Below are positions 1 through 6,351 of a stretch of DNA of 6,369 nucleotides, piece after piece. The translations under genes and the position numbers were made by a program. Position 1 is the first letter of the stretch; each line of letters opens with the position of its first letter. Source of the stretch: Bacillota bacterium (GTDB lineage Bacteria; Bacillota; Clostridia; Lachnospirales; Lachnospiraceae); contig JAEWRS010000498.1 in assembly GCA_023398855.1 (NCBI GenBank), positions 1 through 6,369 on the forward strand. The letters run 5' to 3'. Below the pieces are notes generated by a model that was not told where the DNA came from, searched no databases, and was given only the letters and a program-made list of their open reading frames with translations.

Positions 1-422
1 ACCGAATTGGAAGTCATCAGCTGCCAGATGAGCACGGCAATGGCCGGAGCCACCATCAGCGGAAAAGTAAATACCACCTTTAAAACCCTGGTAAATATGG
101 TATCCTTCCGAAGCAGGATGGCGATCACTGACCCCAGGACCATCTGGGTTCCCGTTGCTAATAATCCATACTTCACGGTAACCCAAAGGGAATGGTAGAA
201 ATCAGGGTCCTGATACACCCGGATCCAGTTGCGCAAAAAGATGAACTTAAAATTTGGATTTTTAAATGAGTAATTTGTCAGCGATAAAAATATCGCAATG
301 GCAAATGGAACCATAATCCCGATCAGGATTAAGAGTCCGGGAGCGATGATATAGTACGGCCGTCTGCGTACATGGGCCGGAATTTCGTTATAATTGATTT
401 CCTTCGGTGTTTTCTGTGCCAA
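1..422 (-). CDS. Carbohydrate ABC transporter permease, MalF type (CUT1), partial (N-terminal half)
   Basis: Membrane subunit of a sugar importer, one of the two permeases that normally form the translocation path with a MalG-type partner. The visible 140 codons begin with a basic cytoplasmic tail (PAHVRRRPYYIIAPG, about residues 15-29). A first membrane segment follows at about 24-47, ending in the typical SLTNYSF. A short outside loop carries the family pattern NWIRVYQDPDFYHSL (about 66-80). Two further hydrophobic stretches follow (about 81-104 and 115-137). The family is usually about 290 residues, so roughly half is present; the rest lies beyond the left edge. The start is TTG, chosen because AAAGGAGG sits seven bases upstream; an in-frame GTG at 449 has no comparable site. 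It lies 32 bases after the binding-protein gene with no terminator between, so the two are almost certainly one operon. Family call is secure; the substrate is unknown. Confidence 0.9.
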   Translation of the reverse strand, partial: MAQKTPKEINYNEIPAHVRRRPYYIIAPGLLILIGIMVPFAIAIFLSLTNYSFKNPNFKFIFLRNWIRVYQDPDFYHSLWVTVKYGLLATGTQMVLGSVIAILLRKDTIFTRVLKVVFTFPLMVAPAIAVLIWQLMTSNS

Positions 423-429
423 ACCTGCT

Positions 430-437
430 CCTCCTTT
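430..437 (-). promoter_or_regulatory. Ribosome binding site of the permease gene (decides a TTG start)
   Basis: AAAGGAGG on the minus strand, seven bases before TTG at 422-420. This near-perfect site is the reason for placing the permease start at TTG, since the reading frame has no suitably placed ATG or GTG nearby. Confidence 0.8.
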
Positions 438-454
438 ATAAAAATTCACTCAGA

Positions 455-1942
455 TCATTCATAGTCGGAGATAACAATGTCTTCCACTACCTTGTCCTGT
501 TTTTCTTTTAAACGATCCATGCCTTCCTGAACAGAGGCATAATTCCCGGCGACCAGCTCCTGCAGTGTGGTTGCCCACAAAGTAGTTGTCTCAAAGAAAT
601 AAGGCTGAGGGGTAAATCGGATGGTTGTTGATCCGATGGTTTTTTCAAACGTATCAATGTATCCGTCGTGACTCTCCATCTTTTTTAAGAATTCAGGAGA
701 ATTGATTACAGAAGTACGAGCCGGGTCAAGGGCATTTTTCTCAGTCACAGCATAAAGAGCAAAATCCTGGCTGGTAAAATACATCATAAAATACCATGCA
801 GCATCTGCATTCTTTGTATCAGCATTCATTGCCATGGACCATGTCCAGAAGTTTGAATTAGGGGTGTTACCCTCTTTTGCTAAAGGCATGACAGTCCATG
901 CCAGATTACCGGCTTCTGCCGAAGCCCCTTCCCAGTCCTGATGAATTCCGGTATTATCTGCTTCAAACATCATGGCAGCCTTGCCGGCTCCCAAGTCTGC
1001 TCCGCACTCATACCACGTATATCTGGACCATGAAGGAGAACCCCCTCTTTTAATCATATCCACCCAGAATTCGGTCATTGCCACTGCCTCCGGTGAATTT
1101 ACCTTAGAAACCAGGTGATCATCCTCAATGGCAAAATCCTGGGCTCCAAAATTTGCAAATGTGCTCATGTAGCCTGGATGTATGGTTCCCCAGTCTCTTG
1201 CCCCACGGACTGTCATTGCATAAGAATCCGGTCCATTCCAGCCCTGGAGCTTATCGCAGGCTGCCAACAGCTCATCATAAGTCTTAGGAACCTCTATGCC
1301 GGCCTCCTGAAAGGCTCTTTTGTTGTATGCAAGACTGTAAATCTCTATTGCCAGCGGAAGTCCCAACTGAGCACCAGAGCCTACTGCATGTCCCGGAACC
1401 CCATCCCATTGAAGAGCAGACACCGCACTGGGATATAAATCTGCAAAATCATATCCAGGAGCAACCTTATCCGGCACTTTTATAAACTCATTTAAGTCAT
1501 ATACATATCCGGCCGCCGAATAATCCCACAGCTGATACGCACCTGACATGAATAAATCCGGTTCACCGGTCCTGCTGGCAAGAGCAGTGGATACCTTGTC
1601 AAAATAGTTAGCCTCTGGTGTAATGGAGTGTTCTACCTTGATACCTGTCAATTCCTCAAATTCAGGAATCTTGGTTACAATAGCCTCAGCCACACTGTGC
1701 TGTACCATATTAACCTTTAGCGTGGTGCCTGCGTACTTCTTCCAGTCAAAGTCCCCTTCTCCTGTCTTGGTTTGAGTGTCAGATCCTTTTGCTGAAGTTT
1801 CCTGAGCCGTTTCCGTCCCCTGAGTTGTAGCCGATACCTTGGCAGTATTTGATCCGGAGCTGCTGCACCCCATCAGTGCTCCCATTGTCATAACGCCTGC
1901 CATACCAAAAGATATCAATCTTTTTATATTACTTTTTTTCAC
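455..1942 (-). CDS. Sugar ABC transporter substrate-binding lipoprotein (solute-binding protein family 1)
   Basis: Extracytoplasmic receptor that captures a solute, probably a mono- or oligosaccharide, and delivers it to the permease encoded just downstream. Using the GTG start it has 495 residues. A basic start (KKSNIKR), a hydrophobic core and a lipobox ALMGC place the lipidated cysteine at residue 26. A Ser/Thr-rich tether follows to about residue 68. The mature part has hallmarks of family 1 binding proteins: LPLAIEIYSLAYNKRAF (hinge/strand region), a VRGARDWGTIHPG stretch, and AGKAAMMFEADNTG around residues 315-330. Length is normal for CUT1 receptors. The frame extends upstream to a TTG at 1951, but that lies only one base from the Shine-Dalgarno sequence, so GTG at 1942 is preferred. 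It is the first gene of the transporter operon and lies downstream of a YesN-like regulator gene on the same strand. The ligand cannot be read from the sequence. Confidence 0.93.
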   Translation of the reverse strand: MKKSNIKRLISFGMAGVMTMGALMGCSSSGSNTAKVSATTQGTETAQETSAKGSDTQTKTGEGDFDWKKYAGTTLKVNMVQHSVAEAIVTKIPEFEELTGIKVEHSITPEANYFDKVSTALASRTGEPDLFMSGAYQLWDYSAAGYVYDLNEFIKVPDKVAPGYDFADLYPSAVSALQWDGVPGHAVGSGAQLGLPLAIEIYSLAYNKRAFQEAGIEVPKTYDELLAACDKLQGWNGPDSYAMTVRGARDWGTIHPGYMSTFANFGAQDFAIEDDHLVSKVNSPEAVAMTEFWVDMIKRGGSPSWSRYTWYECGADLGAGKAAMMFEADNTGIHQDWEGASAEAGNLAWTVMPLAKEGNTPNSNFWTWSMAMNADTKNADAAWYFMMYFTSQDFALYAVTEKNALDPARTSVINSPEFLKKMESHDGYIDTFEKTIGSTTIRFTPQPYFFETTTLWATTLQELVAGNYASVQEGMDRLKEKQDKVVEDIVISDYE

Positions 1943-1952
1943 GTTTACCAAA

Positions 1953-1959
1953 CCTCCTC
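1953..1959 (-). promoter_or_regulatory. Ribosome binding site of the binding-protein gene
   Basis: GAGGAGG on the minus strand. It ends ten bases before GTG at 1942 and only one base before the in-frame TTG at 1951. The spacing argues for the GTG as the real start, which gives a compact standard lipoprotein signal peptide. Confidence 0.7.
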
Positions 1960-1990
1960 TTTTTTATATGTAAATATTACACGAATATTA

Positions 1991-2014
1991 CTTATAATGA
2001 AATGAATAATTATA
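1991..2014 (-). promoter_or_regulatory. Candidate promoter (-10 region) of the transporter operon
   Basis: Read on the minus strand there is a perfect TATAAT at 2014-2009 and a second candidate, TATAAG, at 1996-1991. Neither has a good -35 hexamer at 16-18 bases. The sequence 17 bases upstream of TATAAT is ACAAAA, and upstream of TATAAG it is TATAGT. A TTGTCA at 2027-2022 is too close to the first and too far (25 bases) from the second. A promoter with a good -10 and poor -35 is compatible with activator dependence, here plausibly on the neighbouring AraC-type response regulator. The transcript would have a leader of about 40-60 bases. Which -10 is used cannot be decided by eye. Confidence 0.45.
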
Positions 2015-2016
2015 CT

Positions 2017-2052
2017 ATAATTGACAATTTGTTTTGTGGTTTAATTAACAAT
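2017..2052 (-). repeat. Direct repeat ATTGTYAATTA upstream of the transporter operon; possible activator site
   Basis: On the minus strand ATTGTTAATTAA (2052-2041) and ATTGTCAATTAT (2028-2017) agree in 10 of the first 11 bases and lie 24 bases apart start to start, on the same helical face to within a few bases. Tandem same-orientation half-sites near a promoter are the usual layout for AraC-family activators. Relative to the TATAAG -10 candidate, the copies would be centred near -38 and -62. The region is very AT-rich, so chance similarity is possible. Confidence 0.4.
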
Positions 2053-2135
2053 CTCTCTCATGGAAACAGTTCTGATTTTTTTTAGAAGAATCTTACGAAA
2101 ATTTGAAAATTGTTATGATTGTCTGTACATGAAAC

Positions 2136-2165
2136 AAGGGCGCCTGTTTTTATAACAGGGCCCTT
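2136..2165 (-). terminator. Hairpin after the response regulator gene, probable weak intrinsic terminator
   Basis: Arms AAGGGCCCTGTT and AACAGGCGCCCTT (minus strand) pair over 12 base pairs with one bulged C, around a five-base ATAAA loop. The hairpin begins seven bases past the regulator stop codon at 2172-2174. On the minus strand the tail after the stem is GTTTCATG, with only three consecutive T, so termination may be incomplete. Some readthrough into the transporter operon is then possible. Confidence 0.6.
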
Positions 2166-2171
2166 CTCATT

Positions 2172-3719
2172 CTATACACGGTTTTTAAACTCTTTGCAGG
2201 TCATCCCCACGATTTCTTTAAATACTTTGCTGAAATAATATGGGCTTCCAAACCCAACCCGTTCAGCAATTTCATAAATTTTCAGATTGGATTTAAGAAT
2301 CAGCTTTTTTGACATCTCAATCCGGTAATTTGTCAGATACACACTGAAATTGATTCCGGTTTCCTGCTTAAAAATAAACGATAAGTAGCTGCTGCTGATA
2401 TTCACCGCTGCCGCTGCATTGTCCAAAGTAATATTTTGAGAATAATTTTCCTCAATAAAGCCTATACACTCTCTGATCAGCCCACTGTACGGGCTCTTTC
2501 TGTTATGTAAAAAGTCCCAGATCGCCATGTACACATCCATCACATACATCTGAACATGACTGATATGGGATATTGCATTAAGATTGTGGTACTCAAACTT
2601 TACCGGGCTCAGCCCGGGAATATCCCTGGTATCATAATTTTCAATCAGGGATTTGGAGATGGAAAGCAGATCAATAAAGGCCTCGGTTACCATGCGGTAA
2701 TCTCCGGCTTCTTTCAGCTTGCGGAAAATGGTATTCATATACTCTGCCAATGGACCCTTGTCCTCCTTTTCCATCAGCTCTTTTACTTTCCGTGCACTGA
2801 TCCGGATATACTCTCTCCTGGAGGCATGTAAGGGCTCGTCATAAGTCCAAACGCTGCCGTTATGAAAAAACCCCTTCAGCCGTGCACTTTCTGCCTCACG
2901 AAACATCTGGGGAAAGCGTTCTTTTGTTCCGGAGCTGCTGATTCCAAGACTGATGTCCGCATTAAAATACTGTACGGTATTCTTAATGATGGCAGCTCCC
3001 CTGTCCTCCATCAGCTCTTTTGGATACTCATCTCGTTCATCATGAAATATGACGCCAAAGCAAAGAAGATCCTTTAACATGACATACCGGACAATGCTGT
3101 GGCTGAAAAATTTGGAAACCAGATTCACAACTGTTTCAATCAGCATGCTGACTGATCCCTCTGGCAGGGAATTAATACTGCAGTGACCGATGACGATCAT
3201 ATAAGATGCTTCACAAAACATACGGTCTGAATATGGGTACTCAGAAACAGTCTCCCGTACCCCGGAAAGATTCAGCTTTAGCAAGTGTTCATCCAAATAT
3301 TTTTCTTCCATCTTCCTTACAGAATGTCCCTTGCGGGATGATGCTTCCGATCCGCCTGATAAATTGACCAGAGATGATAACAGGCTGTCCGGTGAGATCT
3401 CTGACTTTAAAATATACTTTTCCGCGCCCATTTCCATGGCCCGCCTTGCAAAATTAAAATCGTCATGATTTGTAAAAATAACGGACTGCAGATCCGAATA
3501 TTTTGTTTTTGCCTTCTCAATCAAATCCAGACCGTTCATTCCCTGCATTTTGATATCCGTCATCAGAATGTCAATCGGTTCTCGCTCCATGATTTCCAGA
3601 GCTTCTTCTGCACTGCTGGCCTCTGCCGCAATCTCATACCCATAGGATTTCCAGTCCAGGGTCATCTTAAGTCCCATCCGGACTAAAAATTCATCATCCA
3701 CAATCAATACCCGTTTCAT
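2172..3719 (-). CDS. Response regulator, receiver plus AraC-type DNA-binding domain (YesN-like)
   Basis: Cytoplasmic transcription factor of a two-component system, 515 residues. The N-terminal receiver (about 1-120) has all expected residues: acidic D8 and D9, phospho-acceptor D55 in ILMTDIKM, T83 and K105 in YILKSE. Residues of about 120-410 form a middle region with no domain I recognise, as is common in this family. The C-terminal 100 residues are an AraC/XylS DNA-binding domain with two helix-turn-helix units, one around 432-455 (LDNAAAAVNISSSYLSFIF) and one around 481-503 (IYEIAERVGFGSPYYFSKVF). The start is ATG at 3719, giving the usual MKRVLIVDDE; a TTG extension to 3761 adds 14 unconserved-looking residues. 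The ribosome site is weak (GGGAAAATAAT before ATG), suggesting modest translation. It is divergent from its probable partner kinase and upstream of the sugar transporter operon, its likely target. Confidence 0.93.
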   Translation of the reverse strand: MKRVLIVDDEFLVRMGLKMTLDWKSYGYEIAAEASSAEEALEIMEREPIDILMTDIKMQGMNGLDLIEKAKTKYSDLQSVIFTNHDDFNFARRAMEMGAEKYILKSEISPDSLLSSLVNLSGGSEASSRKGHSVRKMEEKYLDEHLLKLNLSGVRETVSEYPYSDRMFCEASYMIVIGHCSINSLPEGSVSMLIETVVNLVSKFFSHSIVRYVMLKDLLCFGVIFHDERDEYPKELMEDRGAAIIKNTVQYFNADISLGISSSGTKERFPQMFREAESARLKGFFHNGSVWTYDEPLHASRREYIRISARKVKELMEKEDKGPLAEYMNTIFRKLKEAGDYRMVTEAFIDLLSISKSLIENYDTRDIPGLSPVKFEYHNLNAISHISHVQMYVMDVYMAIWDFLHNRKSPYSGLIRECIGFIEENYSQNITLDNAAAAVNISSSYLSFIFKQETGINFSVYLTNYRIEMSKKLILKSNLKIYEIAERVGFGSPYYFSKVFKEIVGMTCKEFKNRV

Positions 3720-3753
3720 ATTATTTTCCCGCTTCCCTAAAGACGAACAAACA

Positions 3754-3762
3754 TGGTACAAT
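3754..3762 (+). promoter_or_regulatory. Candidate extended -10 promoter of the sensor kinase gene
   Basis: TGGTACAAT on the plus strand is an extended -10 with hexamer TACAAT, one base off consensus. The -35 position (about 3734-3739, TTCCCT) is poor. Predicted start is near 3769, giving a leader of about 39 bases before the ATG at 3808. Its predicted start nearly coincides with that of the opposing regulator promoter. Confidence 0.45.
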
Positions 3763-3779
3763 AAGTTAATTTAGTGATA

Positions 3780-3788
3780 AGTATACCA
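3780..3788 (-). promoter_or_regulatory. Candidate extended -10 promoter of the response regulator gene
   Basis: TGGTATACT on the minus strand matches the extended -10 pattern TGnTATAAT with one mismatch in the hexamer (TATACT). No convincing -35 lies 16-18 bases upstream; the sequence there is TCACAT-like, which an extended -10 can tolerate. Predicted transcription start is near 3773, about 54 bases before the ATG at 3719. Confidence 0.45.
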
Positions 3789-3795
3789 TAAATCC

Positions 3796-3801
3796 CGGAG
3801 G
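3796..3801 (+). promoter_or_regulatory. Ribosome binding site of the sensor kinase gene
   Basis: CGGAGG lies six bases before ATG at 3808 and only three bases before the in-frame GTG at 3805. The spacing favours ATG. An out-of-frame ATG at 3803 is followed at once by TGA and lies one base from the site, so it is unlikely to be used. Confidence 0.65.
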
Positions 3802-3807
3802 CATGTG

Positions 3808-5571
3808 ATGCATTTTAAGAAAATATCAACAAAAATATTTATAGGGGTATTCGTTCTATCGACATTTTTCCTAGTTTTGTCGCTGAGCTTTGTTAACTAC
3901 ACTTTTTACAGGGAACTGAAAAAGAACGAGATACAGAACAACTTACTTGCAAGTAACAAGATCCGCTCTCAATTTGATTTAATTATTAATCTGATCCAGG
4001 CAACCTCAACCTACCTGTATGAAAATGAAGAAATCCAGGAATACTTATCCGGCGTAAATCCCCAATCAGCCGATAAAATAAGTGATAATCTCAATAACAT
4101 TCTGGAGATGCAGCCTTTTATTTCTCACATCTCCCTGATGAAACCCGATGCTTCCATACTGAGTACTGACTTCGGAACAGAAACGGATTTGCTGTCAGAG
4201 TATTATGGAGGGTACATGGACAACAAGCAGGCGATCAGTGCGGAAGGACAATGGTTTACCACGCATTTTAAAAATCCGGTCAGGGATTATGCCGATAAAA
4301 AGGTCATTTCTTTTATCAGGCCCCTTGTGAACCGGGAACAGCAATTCCTTGGACTCCTGATCATGGATTTAAATTACAATTACATACAGGAGATGTTCAT
4401 GCTCAGTACCATATTATCTGATGAAAAAACGCTGGTCATCAATTCTGACGGTGAGATTTTGTTTAATTTCCCCTATTACACTTCCTATGAACCGGTTCTT
4501 AAACAGTATCATCAGCTGTTAGATACCTCGACCAGCTATAGTCTGGAGGGAAAGGTTTTTAATCTGGACAGTACCATTGTATCTAATCCCATTAAGATTG
4601 CAGACTGGAGTATTATTCGGATCATCCAGACCCAGCATTTAATCAGCAATACAAAAAAAATAACTTACTATGCTGCCATTATCATCACTATTTCCTGTAT
4701 TACCAGTCTTATTTATGGTCTTTGGCTCACAGGCAAGATCACCCGGCCTATCAAGGTCCTCAGCGATGCCTGCAATAAGATAAAGGGGGGCGACTTTTCT
4801 CTCCGCGTGCAATTGGATTCCAGGGATGAGGTAGGGAATCTGGGGGTTACCTTTAATATGATGCTTGACAAGCTGAACAGTTATTTTGTTAATGAGCTTC
4901 AGGAGCAGAAACGCAAATCCTCCCTTGAATTTAAGATCCTCCAGTCCCAGATCAATCCGCATTTTTTATATAATACCCTGGATTCCATCCGATGGCTGGC
5001 CACTATGCAGAATATTACCAATGTTGCGGAAATGACCAGTGATCTTACCAATCTTTTAAAATACAACTTAAAGCAGGATACAACCTCAGCCCTGCTAAAG
5101 GATGAAATAGAAAGTCTGCACCGCTATATCGGCATACAGAAGTACCGTTACGGAGATTACTTTGAAGTTGAATACCAGATTGCCCAAGACACACTGGATT
5201 GTATCATCATACCTTTTTGTATCCAGCCTCTGATAGAAAACTCCATTATACATGGCTTTGATGATATGGATAAGAATTATAGAATACGGATCAAAAGCTA
5301 TCAGGAAAGTGATAAATTATATGTGAAAATCTCAGATAACGGAGCCGGTATGGAAGATTCTGTCCTGGAAGAAATCAATTCTTCTAAGGTTAAAAGCAAC
5401 AAGTTCAATCAGATTGGCATTAAAAATATCAAGGATAGAATCCAGATGCAGTATGGCAGTGAATATGGATTGCTTTATGTGAGTAAGCCAGGTGATGGGA
5501 CAGTCGCCACGATCATTTTTCCGTATCACAAACGAAATACCACTCTGGATTATGAAAATCAAAATAAATAA
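3808..5571 (+). CDS. Sensor histidine kinase, HAMP plus His_kinase/HATPase (YesM-like)
   Basis: Membrane sensor kinase of 587 residues and the probable partner of the divergent response regulator. A first membrane helix (about 10-29) is followed by an extracytoplasmic sensor region (about 33-280). Its length and segments such as KKVISFIRPLVNREQQFLG suggest a double-Cache-like fold, but that is inferred. A second helix (about 285-307) leads into a HAMP linker (about 308-362; KITRPIKVL, then RDEVGNLG). The kinase core has H385 in INPHFLYNTLDSIRW, the phosphorylation motif of the YesM/LytS-type His_kinase family. The ATP-binding domain shows N478 in LIENSIIHGF, D510-G514 in DNGAG, and GIKNIKDRI at 537-545, so it looks catalytically intact. 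ATG at 3808 is preferred over GTG at 3805 by ribosome-site spacing. It is transcribed away from the regulator, whereas YesM/YesN genes are more often co-directional. Confidence 0.94.
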   Translation: MHFKKISTKIFIGVFVLSTFFLVLSLSFVNYTFYRELKKNEIQNNLLASNKIRSQFDLIINLIQATSTYLYENEEIQEYLSGVNPQSADKISDNLNNILEMQPFISHISLMKPDASILSTDFGTETDLLSEYYGGYMDNKQAISAEGQWFTTHFKNPVRDYADKKVISFIRPLVNREQQFLGLLIMDLNYNYIQEMFMLSTILSDEKTLVINSDGEILFNFPYYTSYEPVLKQYHQLLDTSTSYSLEGKVFNLDSTIVSNPIKIADWSIIRIIQTQHLISNTKKITYYAAIIITISCITSLIYGLWLTGKITRPIKVLSDACNKIKGGDFSLRVQLDSRDEVGNLGVTFNMMLDKLNSYFVNELQEQKRKSSLEFKILQSQINPHFLYNTLDSIRWLATMQNITNVAEMTSDLTNLLKYNLKQDTTSALLKDEIESLHRYIGIQKYRYGDYFEVEYQIAQDTLDCIIIPFCIQPLIENSIIHGFDDMDKNYRIRIKSYQESDKLYVKISDNGAGMEDSVLEEINSSKVKSNKFNQIGIKNIKDRIQMQYGSEYGLLYVSKPGDGTVATIIFPYHKRNTTLDYENQNK

Positions 5572-5573
5572 AA

Positions 5574-5624
5574 AAAACCTCATCCATTGCCCGGTTTTTA
5601 ATACGAGAAATGGATGGGGGTTTT
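5574..5624. terminator. Bidirectional intrinsic terminator between the kinase gene and livF
   Basis: The left arm AAAACCTCATCCATT (5574-5588) pairs with the right arm AATGGATGGGGGTTTT (5609-5624), with one G·U pair and one bulged G, around a 20-base loop. The plus-strand end has TTTT. On the minus strand the hairpin is followed by a run of seven to eight T, a strong terminator for livF. It fills almost the whole 56-base gap between the converging genes. Confidence 0.8.
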
Positions 5625-5627
5625 AAC

Positions 5628-6338
5628 CTATTCGCTTAGGTATGCTTTCTTGACGGAATCATTGTTCATTAACTCTTTGGCATTGCCGCTTAATACAATG
5701 GCACCTGTTTCCAGAACATATGCGCGGTTTGCGATGGACAAAGCCTTTTTGGCATTCTGTTCCACCAATAAAACGGTTGTCCCTGATTTGTTGATTTCCT
5801 GAATAATATCAAAAATCTCATTCACATAAATCGGAGAAAGCCCCATTGAGGGTTCATCCAGGACGATTACCTTTGGATGGCTCATCAGCGCCCGGCCCAT
5901 AGCAAGCATCTGCTGCTCCCCTCCGCTTAATGTTCCTGCAGGCTGGTTCTTTCTCTCCAAGAGTCTGGGAAAACGCTTGTAGATCATCTGTAATGATTCT
6001 TCAACTTCGTCTTTATCCCGCCTTGTGTAAGCTCCCAGCTTTAAATTTTCATAAACGGTTAAAGCGGCAAAAACCCGTCTTCCTTCCGGAACATGGGCCA
6101 TTCCCATGCCAACGATTTTGTCGCCCCGTATTTTTGTAATATCATGGCCGTCAAACTGTATTCTGCCAGAGGCTGCTTTTAAAAGACCTGTTATGGTATG
6201 AAGAGTCGTAGTCTTTCCTGCGCCGTTAGCACCGATTAATGCAACGATCTCCCCTTCTTTTACTTCAAAGGAAATATCTTTAAGCGCCTTAATGACGCCA
6301 TAATATACTTCTAAGTTGTTTACTTCCAGTATTGCCAT
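5628..6338 (-). CDS. livF: Branched-chain amino acid ABC transporter ATP-binding protein LivF
   Basis: One of two cytoplasmic ATPases that power a Liv/HAAT-type importer for branched-chain or other hydrophobic amino acids. At 236 residues it has the normal family length. Visible motifs are Walker A GANGAGKTT (36-44), the family stretch AHVPEGRRVFAALTVYENL (81-99), signature LSGGEQQ (137-143), Walker B VIVLDEPSMGLSP (157-169) and LLVEQN (190-195). In the last motif Gln occupies the switch position where many ABC ATPases have His; this is usual for LivF. ATG at 6338 is preceded by AAGGAGG eight bases upstream. It directly follows a livG-like 3' end and ends the operon at a strong terminator. 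The LivF assignment against LivG rests on the short length and VEQNAKKAL. The exact amino acid specificity depends on the unseen binding protein. Confidence 0.93.
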   Translation of the reverse strand: MAILEVNNLEVYYGVIKALKDISFEVKEGEIVALIGANGAGKTTTLHTITGLLKAASGRIQFDGHDITKIRGDKIVGMGMAHVPEGRRVFAALTVYENLKLGAYTRRDKDEVEESLQMIYKRFPRLLERKNQPAGTLSGGEQQMLAMGRALMSHPKVIVLDEPSMGLSPIYVNEIFDIIQEINKSGTTVLLVEQNAKKALSIANRAYVLETGAIVLSGNAKELMNNDSVKKAYLSE

Positions 6339-6351
6339 GCCTTAAGCCTCC

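Noticed and set aside
7..198. Plus-strand open frame of 63 codons at the left edge
   Set aside because: It lies antisense to the permease frame, which has clear membrane segments and family motifs. It has no ribosome site of its own and its protein resembles nothing.
1115..1438. Plus-strand open frame of 107 codons inside the binding-protein gene
   Set aside because: It is a shadow of the strongly supported minus-strand lipoprotein gene, with no ribosome site and no recognisable domain.
2022..2049. Plus-strand TTGACA (2021-2026 region) as a -35 box for a rightward promoter
   Set aside because: No acceptable -10 lies 16-18 bases downstream, and a rightward transcript would run antisense into the regulator gene with no gene to serve.
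1960..2135. Riboswitch or small RNA in the AT-rich intergenic region
   Set aside because: I see no conserved riboswitch core and no strong internal hairpin apart from the terminator. The region is explained by promoter elements and AT-rich sequence.
3720..3761. N-terminal extension of the response regulator to the TTG at 3761
   Set aside because: It adds 14 residues with no receiver-domain counterpart, lacks a ribosome site, and would overlap the predicted kinase promoter. The standard receiver start MKRVLIVDDE begins at 3719.
3803..3808. Start-stop mini-ORF ATGTGA overlapping the kinase start (ATGTGATG)
   Set aside because: The ATG is one base from the Shine-Dalgarno sequence, too close for initiation. 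The overlap is probably chance, though start-stop elements can affect translation.
4639..4962. Minus-strand open frame of 107 codons inside the kinase gene
   Set aside because: It covers the antisense of the second membrane helix and HAMP region of an intact kinase, with no supporting motif or ribosome site.
5332..5583. Minus-strand open frame of 83 codons at the kinase 3' end
   Set aside because: It is antisense to the ATP-binding domain, begins within the terminator region, and its hydrophobic start comes from the A-rich end of the kinase gene.
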